From: DASYAN01 sp036501345
GTDB taxonomy: Bacteria; Chloroflexota; Ktedonobacteria; Ktedonobacterales; Ktedonobacteraceae
Assembly: GCA_036501345.1 (NCBI GenBank)
Contig: DASYAN010000563.1
Coordinates: forward strand, 1-24,544
Direction of reading: 5' to 3'
DNA: 24,544 nucleotides
Shown: positions 1 to 8,180 of the stretch, one piece after another
Position numbering within the stretch: the first letter of the stretch is position 1
Layout: every line of letters starts with the position of its first letter
The notes under the pieces: generated by a model
Told to the model about the DNA's origin: nothing
Databases searched by the model: none
Seen by the model: the letters and a program-made list of their open reading frames with translations, nothing else
Made by a program: the position numbers and the translations under genes

Positions 1-451
1 TAGACTAATGTAACCTTGAACGGTCCACAGACAGGATTTTACGCCCTTCAGTTTACTTATGCCTCCCGGTATCTTGAGCCTAAACACATCAGATTATAAT
101 GTTGATTTTACTAAGAAAGCCGATAAACATCAATATAATCGCCCAAATAGGCTATATTGTAAGAAATAGCTCCATGGCATTACTGGCCTTCTACGAGTCA
201 AGCTGTCTCTTAAATACACTCAAATTATCCCTTTTTTCATCCAGAAAAAACCGCTCTCGTGAGGTATGCTTAAACAGAGCAAAACTGTTGTGACCAGGAT
301 TTCGAATAAGGTCTTACTCCCAAAAGGCGCAGATATAGGGGTGGATTACTATTGCGGGGAACTGGGTATCTCGCACTATACCCAGTCCTTGTGATGCATG
401 GGGTCTTAAAACTCTATAACACATGACCAGTTGATGTCTTACCACTAAATA
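1..451. other. Gene-poor left edge
   Basis: No reading frame here is convincing. The longest, 99-293 on the plus strand, has no Shine-Dalgarno sequence and an unremarkable hydrophobic/basic composition. The only structure I see is the inverted repeat at 362-385, downstream of the CHAP hydrolase gene. Confidence 0.5.
362..385. repeat. Perfect 8-bp inverted repeat, possible weak terminator or operator
   Basis: CTGGGTAT and ATACCCAG form a perfect 8-bp stem around an 8-nt loop. The flanks nearly extend the pairing. It lies about 65 nt downstream of the CHAP gene stop on the minus strand. There is no T-run on either side, so a standard intrinsic terminator is not supported. Confidence 0.35.
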
Positions 452-1285
452 TCAATCTTCCTGGTTGATAAAAGCCACACCTGGTCCTGGATGAAATGTA
501 TAGTCTGTGACCATCCTGGAATTTGCTCCCCAATTCATCGAGCTTGCAATCACAGAACCATTATCTAGAAGGTGTTCTACCACACCAACGTGCCCAGCTG
601 AGTATGCTCCCTGGATACCCGGCTGTAAGACCATGATAGAACCAACCGTTGGAGTTTTGGAGACATGCCAGCCAAATTGGCGGGCCCGATCGACCCAGTT
701 AGCGGCGATGGCATTTGTTCTCCACGGCACAAATATTCCGTGTAACTGGTAGTACCGCTGATCCGCCCACCATGTGCACTGCCCAAATGGAAACGAGTTG
801 CTCGATCCAGCTGCCCCTATACTTCGCACAGAGTTCGAGGCTTGTTGAGCATTATTGGTGGTTCCAGCAGTTGGTACTATCGGCTCTGTCGGTACAAAGT
901 GGTTCGCCGCGCCGCGATGTCGGGCTCTGGTGTGCGGCATATTCAATAGTTCGTCCTCACTTTGTACAGCCTGTGCTTGTTCATCAGCAATACATTGCTG
1001 GTTGGCAGATATTATAGCAGGATCAACGATATTTGAGACATTCGCTGGTGCCCCCAGACGCATGTCAGAGTGCATAGCTCCCTCTGATGCTCTATGGCTC
1101 CCAATACCGCTACTTGTGGGGCCAATATGTGAGCAAATATAGGCAGGTTGGGCCTCCACTATACTCGCTCGTTGCGCTATTTCAAAGATATTCAGCCCTA
1201 AGGCTGCGACTGCATATGTACTCACTACAAGACTCACTACGTTGTATTGCTGGAACATCGTCCAGATTCGTCGTTGCGTTTGCAA
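452..1285 (-). CDS. Membrane-anchored CHAP-domain peptidoglycan hydrolase
   Basis: A 277-aa protein likely to cut peptide or amide bonds in peptidoglycan outside the membrane. Residues about 17-35 form one hydrophobic segment (a signal anchor or uncleaved signal). A Ser/Ala/Gln-rich low-complexity linker follows to about residue 160. The C-terminal CHAP (NlpC/P60-like) domain spans about 164-275, with FPFGQCTWW holding the presumed nucleophile Cys170 and AGHVGVVE the presumed general base His232, followed by the typical SSMNWG stretch. The start is TTG at 1283-1285, chosen because AAAGAGG lies 5-6 nt upstream; the internal ATG at residue 10 lacks a comparable site. It stands alone, with the next gene upstream more than 350 nt away. 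CHAP domains occur in housekeeping hydrolases and in phage endolysins. The membrane anchor and chromosomal context favour a housekeeping role in wall remodelling; this role is inferred. Confidence 0.85.
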   Translation of the reverse strand: MQTQRRIWTMFQQYNVVSLVVSTYAVAALGLNIFEIAQRASIVEAQPAYICSHIGPTSSGIGSHRASEGAMHSDMRLGAPANVSNIVDPAIISANQQCIADEQAQAVQSEDELLNMPHTRARHRGAANHFVPTEPIVPTAGTTNNAQQASNSVRSIGAAGSSNSFPFGQCTWWADQRYYQLHGIFVPWRTNAIAANWVDRARQFGWHVSKTPTVGSIMVLQPGIQGAYSAGHVGVVEHLLDNGSVIASSMNWGANSRMVTDYTFHPGPGVAFINQED

Positions 1286-1646
1286 TGTATCCTCTTTCGA
1301 ATATACAACTTGCAGACCCCCGCAAACATCTTCTCCTTATCTACCTCTGTACAGACAACAAGACGTACGTCCTGCCAGCCACATACATACTTCTTGGAGT
1401 ACTGCCTACCTCAGTGCTCACCTTCTTTCTACTCTATTAGCCTCAAGATTCGCACAGTCTCTTGATCTACTACCACTCGTGCGACTGGCTTTTTTACCCT
1501 GCCAATCAGCATGGCTAGGCGGCGCTCTTCGCACATCTGCGCTCGCCCTCATCTGAATGCAAGGTCGTCTTAAGGTAGTACTAATGAAGACAGATGTCTA
1601 TAGGCACTATACAGAGGATATTCCTATGATATATGTTGATATATAC
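1286..1646. other. Intergenic region upstream of the CHAP gene
   Basis: About 360 nt between the CHAP gene and the 132-aa ORF; both are on the minus strand, so it should hold the CHAP promoter and leader. A short minus-strand frame could encode about 36 aa (ending near 1437-1439, with a GAGG about 10 nt before its ATG), but nothing supports it as a gene. No riboswitch fold or convincing promoter pair was recognised. The part near 1620-1650 is rich in GATATAT repeats. Confidence 0.35.
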
Positions 1647-2045
1647 TCACAGGCGCTGTTTGCGTTTACCAAGAGCATCCTGCGCGTTCCTCGGTGGATC
1701 GAAACTGGTCGAACCATGGATTGATTCATCTGACACTGAGCGCTGTGAGCTATCAACTGATGGCGGCCCCATTTCCTGGTTATAGGCAATCTCCGCAACC
1801 TGCTCGGGACGGAAAGGATTGACAGAGCTCATGCCAGCAAGAGGCGAAGTTGATTGGGACCCCGGCTTGGAAGTAGGCCAACTTGGGTAGCGAGGCTCAA
1901 TCCTCTTCTGGACAGCGCTCTTTTCACTCGGGACAATTTGCTGCAATGCCTGCTGTTCACTCTGCGAGACATGCTGTATGCTGTCCTGCTCGGTACTCTG
2001 TGGCTGTAGCTGTGGCTGGGCTACTTTGGACTTTATCTTAGCCAT
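1647..2045 (-). CDS. Low-complexity hypothetical protein (132 aa)
   Basis: I do not recognise a family. The product is hydrophilic and rich in Gln, Ser and Pro, with no membrane segment, cysteine or folded-domain pattern, so it is probably largely disordered. The N-terminus is basic (MAKIKSK) and the C-terminus ends in a basic cluster (GKRKQRL). The ATG at 2043-2045 is preceded by GAAAGG with 8-nt spacing, the best argument that it is translated. It lies downstream of ftsH in the same direction, but a strong terminator lies between them, so it is probably transcribed separately. Confidence that it is a real gene is moderate; the function is unknown. Confidence 0.6.
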   Translation of the reverse strand: MAKIKSKVAQPQLQPQSTEQDSIQHVSQSEQQALQQIVPSEKSAVQKRIEPRYPSWPTSKPGSQSTSPLAGMSSVNPFRPEQVAEIAYNQEMGPPSVDSSQRSVSDESIHGSTSFDPPRNAQDALGKRKQRL

Positions 2046-2233
2046 AAATATTGCCTTTCAAACGAACTTAAACGTATGATTTTCTGCACTCCGACGGCTT
2101 TAGAGATCTCGATAACCTCTACTTCAAGGGTGCTCTTTTGAACATACGATATGATTCCAACAGGACTCGTTGCTATATCAAGTCGAGTCACTCTACTGCT
2201 TATTGTACATCGTCCTGACTAGAGATTTCCAAG

Positions 2234-2277
2234 CCAAAAAGCAAGCCTGATAGCTTTGGAAGATATCAGGCTTGCTT
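2234..2277 (-). terminator. Intrinsic terminator after ftsH
   Basis: AAGCAAGCCTGATA (2239-2252) and TATCAGGCTTGCTT (2264-2277) form a perfect 14-bp stem around an 11-nt loop. On the minus strand the stem runs into TTTTT. It begins 48 nt past the ftsH stop, so it very likely ends that transcript. Confidence 0.9.
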
Positions 2278-2324
2278 ATATCAAAAGCGAGAACTATAGT
2301 CCAGAGAAACTGGTCACGACAAGA

Positions 2325-4346
2325 CTAGCGGTAGGATGCCGGGGCGGCATTAATAGCGCCTGTCTCAGCCATAATCTCACGCAATTGTCTGGCATCGATT
2401 GTCTCATAGAGACGTAGCGCCTTGGCAATCCGATCCAGCGTTTCACGATGTTCAGCGACCAGTGTAACGGCCTGCTTATGGGCCCACTTTACAATGCGAT
2501 CCACCTCTTCATCGATAATGGTTGCTGTCTTCTCGCTATACTCGCGTGAATTACTGGCTAACGCGGTGCCAGCAAAAGGATCCTCACGTTCACTATAAGA
2601 GATCGTTCCCAGACGTTCGCTCATGCCCCAATGTGTGACCATCTGACGAGCAATTGCTGTAACACGCTGCAAGTCATTCTCCGCACCAGTTGTAATATGG
2701 CCAATCGCAACTTCTTCAGCGGCACGACCACCCAATGCAGTAATTAGTTGTGCCTCCAGAAAATCCTGGGTGTAGTTGTAGCGATCATCCAGGGGTGTGT
2801 ACTGTGTCACACCCAATGCTTGGCCACGTGGAACAATCGTCACTTTGGTCACCGGGTCCACATGTTCAGTCAGTAGACCAGTCAAAGCATGACCGCCTTC
2901 GTGGTAGGCAATAACATTGAGATCTTCTTCACTCAAGATCAAAGGACGCTCTGCACCTATCAGGATCTTGTCCAACGACTCATTGAAGCAGTTCTGGCTT
3001 ACAGCATCCAGGTTACGACGTGCCGCCAGGAGTGCTGCCTCATTAACGAGATTCGCCAGATCCGCACCAACCATACCAGGGGTGCCACGTGCAATAGTGA
3101 TCAGATCAACGTCCTCAGCCAGAGGCACATTACGCGTGTGAATCTTCAGAATGGCTAGACGACCATTCCAGTCGGGGCGATCGACAGTGACACGGCGGTC
3201 AAAGCGGCCCGGACGGAGTAGAGCCTTATCTAGCCCATCAGGACGGTTGGTAGCCGCAAGCACAACCACAGCCTGACGAGCATCAAAGCCATCCATCTCC
3301 ACTAGCAACTGATTTAGCGTCTGTTCACGCTCATCGTTACTATTGATACTAGCCCCACGCTGGCGGCCAACAGCATCAATCTCGTCAATAAAGATAATTG
3401 AAGGCGCTGCTTTCTTGGCTTGATCAAATAGGTCACGCACGCGACTTGCACCAACACCAACTAGCACTTCTACGAACTCGGAACCGCTTATCGAGAAGAA
3501 AGGGACACTGGCTTCGCCTGCAACGGCACGCGCTAGCAACGTCTTACCTGTTCCCGGCGGGCCCACCAGTAGAACACCACGCGGAATCTTCCCGCCTAAA
3601 CGTTGGAACTTCTGAGGGGTCTTGAGAAACTCAACAACCTCAACTAGATCATTTTTGGCTTCATCGACGCCTGCCACATCCCCAAAACTTGTCGTGGGCC
3701 TATCCTCCAAGACCATCTTTGCCCGGCTCTTGCCAAAACTGAATATACTTTGTTGGCTCTGAGTGGCACGACGCGCAATAAAGATGAAAGCGCCAATCAA
3801 CAAAATCCATGGGAACAAGTTGAGGAGCAATAGCAGTAGATCATTATTAGCAATCGGTTTAGCGGAAAATTCCACTTGATGCAGCACCAGCAGTTGAGTC
3901 AACGTGGGATCACCATTAGGTAACAGAGTTACATGGAAATGATTACTACTAGTTTTGCCACTGTTACTAGGGACAGTAACGGCTTTCTTGAGCGTGCCAT
4001 AGCCATCCTGACCCTGGAATGTCACAGTCTGAACATTCCCTACTTTAATCTGTTGAATGAACAGGCTATAGGGCACGTCTACAGTATTAGTATTACTCGC
4101 ATTGTTCTGAGTAAAAAGCATAAAGAGATAATAAGCAATAATGGCTACAACCACAAAAATGACGGCACGGAAAAGCAAACTACTACCGTTGCTTCTACCT
4201 CTGCCGCCGGTATTATTGCCATTGCTTCCATTGCCGGGTCGCTGTGGGCTACGTGCCCCTCCCGGATCGTTCTGGTTCTGATGCATATATATAGCCTGAG
4301 CATTCATTGGTCCAGACCTGCTTTCCTTTCCTCTCCCTGCACTCAC
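2325..4346 (-). CDS. ftsH: ATP-dependent zinc metalloprotease FtsH
   Basis: A membrane-bound AAA+ protease that extracts and degrades misfolded membrane proteins and short-lived regulators as a hexamer. The N-terminus (1-55) is Asn/Gly-rich and polar. Membrane segments lie at about 57-78 and 169-191 and flank the extracytoplasmic domain. The AAA module has Walker A GPPGTGKT (262-269), Walker B IIFIDEID (317-324) and the second region of homology ATNRPDGLDKALLRPGRFDR (365-384). The protease domain has the zinc motif HEGGH (482-486), with a probable third ligand Asp558 in GAENDLQ. The pore loop reads VEVLVGVGAS, with Leu295 where most FtsH proteins have Phe. At 673 aa the length is normal. The start given is GTG with GGGAG 9 nt upstream; ATG at residue 14 (4305-4307) is a real alternative. 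It appears monocistronic, with its own terminator. Confidence 0.95.
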   Translation of the reverse strand: MSAGRGKESRSGPMNAQAIYMHQNQNDPGGARSPQRPGNGSNGNNTGGRGRSNGSSLLFRAVIFVVVAIIAYYLFMLFTQNNASNTNTVDVPYSLFIQQIKVGNVQTVTFQGQDGYGTLKKAVTVPSNSGKTSSNHFHVTLLPNGDPTLTQLLVLHQVEFSAKPIANNDLLLLLLNLFPWILLIGAFIFIARRATQSQQSIFSFGKSRAKMVLEDRPTTSFGDVAGVDEAKNDLVEVVEFLKTPQKFQRLGGKIPRGVLLVGPPGTGKTLLARAVAGEASVPFFSISGSEFVEVLVGVGASRVRDLFDQAKKAAPSIIFIDEIDAVGRQRGASINSNDEREQTLNQLLVEMDGFDARQAVVVLAATNRPDGLDKALLRPGRFDRRVTVDRPDWNGRLAILKIHTRNVPLAEDVDLITIARGTPGMVGADLANLVNEAALLAARRNLDAVSQNCFNESLDKILIGAERPLILSEEDLNVIAYHEGGHALTGLLTEHVDPVTKVTIVPRGQALGVTQYTPLDDRYNYTQDFLEAQLITALGGRAAEEVAIGHITTGAENDLQRVTAIARQMVTHWGMSERLGTISYSEREDPFAGTALASNSREYSEKTATIIDEEVDRIVKWAHKQAVTLVAEHRETLDRIAKALRLYETIDARQLREIMAETGAINAAPASYR

Positions 4347-4469
4347 ACCTTCTCACTCCCAAGATACTAGATAAAACTGTAACAAACAGCTCCATTTGGA
4401 GAAAGATTTTGGTTGAAGTATGCAATAATTACGTTCCAAGGCAGTTATCGGTTACATTATATCTACTAG

Positions 4470-4502
4470 TGTGGAAATTTTCCGTTGATGCTGCTTTCCA
4501 CA
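4470..4502. promoter_or_regulatory. Inverted TGTGGAAA pair upstream of ftsH, possible operator
   Basis: TGTGGAAA and TTTCCACA are exact inverted copies 17 nt apart, about 125-155 nt upstream of the ftsH start. The geometry suits a dimeric regulator. The protein is unknown and no expression evidence is available. Confidence 0.3.
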
Positions 4503-4613
4503 TATGACTACAATCCTATAAATAGCCTTATTCCTCACTACCCAATTGGCAAGAGGGCCCTGCCAGACAAATTTAAACAAGTAGCAAGGGCTCGATAAGA
4601 CCATCGTCACCGA

Positions 4614-4636
4614 AAAATATGCGTCAGCGCTGACGC
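4614..4636 (-). terminator. Intrinsic terminator after the zinc-ribbon gene
   Basis: GCGTCAGCGCTGACGC (4621-4636) is a perfect 16-bp palindrome, able to fold as a 6-bp GC-rich stem with a GCGC loop. On the minus strand it is followed by ATATTTTT. It begins about 40 nt past the stop of the 4677-5396 gene. Confidence 0.8.
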
Positions 4637-4676
4637 CGGGAAAAGCAGCAATGCTACTAACTCGAGAAAGGAAAGA

Positions 4677-5396
4677 TTAAGCCTGACGATCATAATACAG
4701 AATGCGACCACAGTTTGTACATGTTTGCAACTCGCTACTGATGCGCACATGCTGTAGCTCGCTCGGAGTCAAAATCACACGACACCATTGGCAGGAGTTT
4801 TGCTCGACCTTTGAGACGGCTCGGCCTTGTTTAGTGCGCCGCATCGCCTCGTAGCGTTTGACGAGGTCTACGTCGAGGCTAGCTACTGTTTGCTCCCGTT
4901 TCTCGCGTAATACTCGTTGTTGTTCCTCAACTTGCTTGCCTCTGGCGGTTAATGTGGCGAATTCTTCCTGCCAGGCCTCCTGCGCCTGTTGTAAAACTGC
5001 TTGTTTCTGCTGAGCAGTCTCTTGGAGAGACTCTGTCGCGTCAATCACTTCCAGAAGGCGCTCCTCCTGGCGATTTTGCTGGGCACGTAGTCGCTGTACC
5101 TCCTGCTGCAACGACTGGAGTTCTTTAGGGTTGGTAACTGAACCATTGTAAAGCCGTTGCTCCTGGTGCTGGAGACGGTTATTCAAATCTTCAAGTGTCC
5201 ATTCCGCATCTTTTTGGGTCTGTAGACTAGATTGCCATTCCTCCTGTGCGATCTCGTAGTCAGAACGTAATTTGCGCAGCTTAGCATTTCCTTGCAGAGA
5301 GCTTGTAAGGGCCTGATGCTCATTGGTCAAGCGATCAAGCTCGAGATCTATTTGCTGCAACTGAAAAAGAGTTGCGGCCATCTGTGTCGTACTCAC
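4677..5396 (-). CDS. Coiled-coil protein with C-terminal C4 zinc ribbon
   Basis: A 239-aa protein of the family called zf-RING_7 or DUF164, which includes Helicobacter HP0958 and Chlamydia CT398. Residues about 5-190 form a long Gln/Glu/Arg-rich helical hairpin (LFQLQQIDLELDRL at the start). The C-terminus has two CxxC knuckles, Cys202/Cys205 and Cys226/Cys229, that should bind one zinc ion. Known members act as adaptors that bind protein or RNA partners; the partner here is unknown. The start is GTG at 5394-5396, because a perfect AAAGGAGG (complement at 5409-5416) lies 12 nt upstream. The frame stays open another 30 codons, but those residues look unlike the family and would put this site inside the gene. 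It is divergent from guaA. Confidence 0.85.
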   Translation of the reverse strand: MSTTQMAATLFQLQQIDLELDRLTNEHQALTSSLQGNAKLRKLRSDYEIAQEEWQSSLQTQKDAEWTLEDLNNRLQHQEQRLYNGSVTNPKELQSLQQEVQRLRAQQNRQEERLLEVIDATESLQETAQQKQAVLQQAQEAWQEEFATLTARGKQVEEQQRVLREKREQTVASLDVDLVKRYEAMRRTKQGRAVSKVEQNSCQWCRVILTPSELQHVRISSELQTCTNCGRILYYDRQA

Positions 5397-5702
5397 GGCT
5401 AACAAAAGCCTCCTTTCAAAGCATACGACAACACCAAAGGGCTTCCCTCTATTGTACTGTTTGTAGTAGCTAAGTTCAATAGGCAAATTTTACTCAAGAT
5501 ACAATTATCCACAATCCTTGTGTGGAAATTTCACCATAATTGCACCAGGAGGCCCCTGACTTTTGTCTGCTAAATCTAAAGAAGGTCCATCTCTCACGAC
5601 GGCTTTTGAACTAGCCCACTCTGTTAGCAATCGGTGTGATATACTCTAGTCAATTATTCTGAACTCAAAGAACCAGCCAACATATTTGTAGGAAGGAGAG
5701 CT
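5397..5702. other. Divergent intergenic region between the zinc-ribbon gene and guaA
   Basis: About 300 nt that must hold promoters for both directions. It contains a perfect DnaA-box consensus TTATCCACA (5505-5513) followed by GTGTGGAAATTT (5520-5531), and a TATACT hexamer at 5640-5645 that could be the guaA -10 element, though no good -35 sits 16-18 nt before it. No guanine riboswitch was recognised. Confidence 0.4.
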
Positions 5703-7352
5703 ATGCATTCCTCGCAGCGCCGACAGGCCATCATTGTGCTCGATTTCGGCTCGCAGTATAGCCGACTCATCACTCGTTGCATACGCGAGTGCCAAGTCTA
5801 TAGTGAACTCGTGCCAGCCAACACAACCCTGGCACAATTGCAGCAAAACGAGCAGCTTGATATTAAAGGTTTCATTCTTTCAGGTGGACCCTCCAGCGTC
5901 TATGACGAACACGCTCCTGCTTGCGATCCTGCAATCCTTCATAGTGGGCTGCCAGTGTTGGGCATTTGCTATGGCATGCAAATTCTAGCTCACCAACTAG
6001 GTGGACATGTCGCTCCTGCCAGTGGACGACGCGAATACGGTCCAGCAACTATTGAGGTGTTGGCCGAGGCAATGCAGGATGCCCAGAGCTATCGTATTTT
6101 CAAGAACATCACAGCATCTCCGGCCCAGACGGGTCCCTTAGGCCAGACTCAGATGCTATCAACGCTACGCCTTCCTGGCTGGATGAGCCATGGCGATAGC
6201 GTCGACCAGTTGCCATCAGGCTTCTGTGTGCTTGCCCGAACCGAGAGCAATCCTGTGGCAGCCATTGCTAATCCACAGGGCTTAGTCGGCCTGCAATTTC
6301 ATCCAGAAGTTACCCATACACCCCAGGGTAAAGACATTCTTCGCAATTTCCTCTTCCTTATCTGTAACTGCCAAGCCAACTGGACATCCAGCAAGGTCAT
6401 CGAAGAAGCCATCGAACGGATCAACGAACGCGTCGGCAATGAGCGCGTGATCTGTGGACTCTCAGGCGGTGTAGATTCTGCCGTAGCTGCGCTATTGATA
6501 CACAAAGCTATCGGCGATCGGTTGTCCTGCGTCTTTGTCGATACAGGTCTGCTGCGTGCAGGTGAACGCGAACAGGTTGTGGATACCTTTAGCAATCACA
6601 TGCAAATTCCCCTTGTTGTCGCCGACGCACGCAATCGCTTCCTGAACAGGCTGGCCAACGTGATTGATCCAGAGCAAAAACGCATGATCATTGGTGAGGA
6701 GTTTATTCGCGTCTTCGAAGCTGAGGCCAAGCAGCTGGAAAAAAACCTTGGCCCGATCAAATTCCTGGCCCAGGGTACGCTCTATCCCGACGTGATTGAG
6801 AGCACTAGCCATGATACAGCTGAAACAGCCAAGCGTATCAAAACCCATCATAACGTCGGTGGCTTGCCTGAAGATATTGCGTTTACGTTGGTAGAACCAC
6901 TACGCATGCTCTTCAAAGACGAGGTACGTGAAATTGGCCTCGCCCTCGGCCTACCCGAAGAATGGGTCTGGCGTCATCCTTTCCCCGGTCCAGGTCTAGC
7001 AATCCGCATCATTGGTGCTATCGATGAGCAACGACTGGAGATATTGCGAGCTGCAGATAAAATTGTCATTGAAGAGATCCACGAGGCCAACATTTACCGT
7101 GAACTAGGTCAGGCCTTCGCCGTCCTGACACCTCTGCAGAGTGTTGGTGTCATGGGCGATGATCGTACTTATGCCAACGTGGTCGCGGTGCGTGCCGTCA
7201 CATCTGGAGATTTCATGACGGCGGACTGGGCACGCCTTGAGCCAGAGCTATTGGGACGTATCTCCAATCGACTAATCAACGAAATACCGGAGATCAATCG
7301 CGTTGTCTATGATATTACATCCAAGCCTCCTGCCACCATCGAATGGGAGTAG
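5703..7352 (+). CDS. guaA: GMP synthase (glutamine-hydrolysing)
   Basis: Converts XMP to GMP using glutamine and ATP, the last step of guanine nucleotide synthesis, in the cytoplasm. The N-terminal class I amidotransferase domain (about 9-215) has the oxyanion strip SGGPSS (60-65), the nucleophile Cys89 in GICYGMQ, and His200/Glu202 in FHPEV. The ATP pyrophosphatase domain carries the P-loop SGGVDS (254-259). The C-terminal dimerisation domain ends in the expected KPPATIEWE. At 549 aa it is slightly longer than the common 510-525; the extra residues are mainly in a loop near 135-157 of the amidotransferase domain. The ATG is preceded by GGAAGGAG. The Nudix-like gene starts 6 nt after the stop, so the two are probably cotranscribed. 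Confidence 0.97.
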   Translation: MHSSQRRQAIIVLDFGSQYSRLITRCIRECQVYSELVPANTTLAQLQQNEQLDIKGFILSGGPSSVYDEHAPACDPAILHSGLPVLGICYGMQILAHQLGGHVAPASGRREYGPATIEVLAEAMQDAQSYRIFKNITASPAQTGPLGQTQMLSTLRLPGWMSHGDSVDQLPSGFCVLARTESNPVAAIANPQGLVGLQFHPEVTHTPQGKDILRNFLFLICNCQANWTSSKVIEEAIERINERVGNERVICGLSGGVDSAVAALLIHKAIGDRLSCVFVDTGLLRAGEREQVVDTFSNHMQIPLVVADARNRFLNRLANVIDPEQKRMIIGEEFIRVFEAEAKQLEKNLGPIKFLAQGTLYPDVIESTSHDTAETAKRIKTHHNVGGLPEDIAFTLVEPLRMLFKDEVREIGLALGLPEEWVWRHPFPGPGLAIRIIGAIDEQRLEILRAADKIVIEEIHEANIYRELGQAFAVLTPLQSVGVMGDDRTYANVVAVRAVTSGDFMTADWARLEPELLGRISNRLINEIPEINRVVYDITSKPPATIEWE

Positions 7353-7358
7353 GCTGCA

Positions 7359-8174
7359 ATGCTCGAATTCGAGATAGTAGCGCAAGGTCTCTTTCATCCC
7401 CATCAACTTGCTATATCCTATAATCCATCCCTGCACATGACAATCTTGCCAGAGATGCAAGCATGGATGGATACATTCTGGCAACAAAAGCTTGTACAAG
7501 CCAAGGCACAGGGCATACGACTATTTGATGCTCCACTCTTCCGCTTTGTCGAAGCCTCCGTACAGGATGCTACTCTGCACATTATTGTTGGCGATACTTC
7601 TTATAAAGAATATGTCACCACACGTGTCCCAGAGTTTGCAGCAAGCAGAGCACGCCACGAACTTGGTAATGCACTCTCAATATGCTCAGTAGTTGAGACC
7701 AGCGATGACTATATTTTGCTCGACCTCCGACAGGGCGTTGATGTCTACGTCGGTCGTTATCATGTAATTGGTGGCTTCTTCGAGCGCAATCTGGATACGG
7801 CAGCAGGAAGCACACAACCCGATCCATTTGCAGCTATGCGACGGGAGATCCGCGAGGAGACCGGTATACAGAATACGGATATTAGCGAGCAATATAGTCT
7901 GGGTGTCGTCTACGATCTGGCAACGCCGCACGCAGAGATATGCTTTCTGACTCGCCTGCACATTCCACTCTCTGAAGTCCAGATACGCCAGCCTGAGGAT
8001 GATGAGATCAAGCAGCTCCATCCTTTGCAGGTCACGCCAGAGAGCCTGCGGACATTTATTTTGCGCCACCATGGCCATATCTCGGCAACAGGTGAGCCAA
8101 ATCTTCTGCTATACGGGGCATGGAAGTTTGGCACGCCCTGGTACAAGGAGGTTATGGCTATCATCGAGCCATAA
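7359..8174 (+). CDS. Nudix hydrolase-like protein with a non-canonical Nudix box
   Basis: A 271-aa protein likely to hydrolyse a nucleoside diphosphate linked to another group. REIREETGI (162-170) matches the right half of the Nudix box, including the metal-binding Glu166/Glu167, and VIGGF (136-140) gives the strand before it. The left half is out of register: the usual G-x5-E spacing is replaced by a longer Asp/Pro-containing loop (about 141-156). This resembles divergent NUDT22-like proteins that act on nucleotide sugars, but I cannot confirm that subfamily. An N-terminal domain of about 100 residues precedes the Nudix fold. The gene begins 6 nt after guaA, using a GGGAG inside the guaA end as its likely ribosome binding site. 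Its stop lies 6 nt from that of the convergent regulator gene. The substrate is unknown. Confidence 0.75.
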   Translation: MLEFEIVAQGLFHPHQLAISYNPSLHMTILPEMQAWMDTFWQQKLVQAKAQGIRLFDAPLFRFVEASVQDATLHIIVGDTSYKEYVTTRVPEFAASRARHELGNALSICSVVETSDDYILLDLRQGVDVYVGRYHVIGGFFERNLDTAAGSTQPDPFAAMRREIREETGIQNTDISEQYSLGVVYDLATPHAEICFLTRLHIPLSEVQIRQPEDDEIKQLHPLQVTPESLRTFILRHHGHISATGEPNLLLYGAWKFGTPWYKEVMAIIEP

Positions 8175-8180
8175 TCCACA

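Larger units (their letters stand above)
4347..4676. other. Intergenic region upstream of ftsH
   Basis: This 330-nt stretch should hold the ftsH promoter and the end of the zinc-ribbon transcript (terminator at 4614-4636). It contains an inverted pair TGTGGAAA (4470-4477) and TTTCCACA (4495-4502) separated by 17 nt. The left arm is part of GTGTGGAAATTT, a 12-mer that recurs at 5520-5531. No coding frame is convincing. Confidence 0.5.

Noticed and set aside
99..293. 64-aa plus-strand ORF at the left edge
   Set aside because: No ribosome site, no recognisable motif, and its length is expected by chance in AT-rich DNA.
3933..4370. 145-aa plus-strand ORF opposite ftsH
   Set aside because: Lies antisense to the well-supported ftsH N-terminal region; a shadow frame without a ribosome site.
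5505..5531. Origin of replication, from a perfect DnaA box
   Set aside because: Only one consensus box plus a weak partner, no AT-rich unwinding region, and no dnaA, dnaN or other origin genes.
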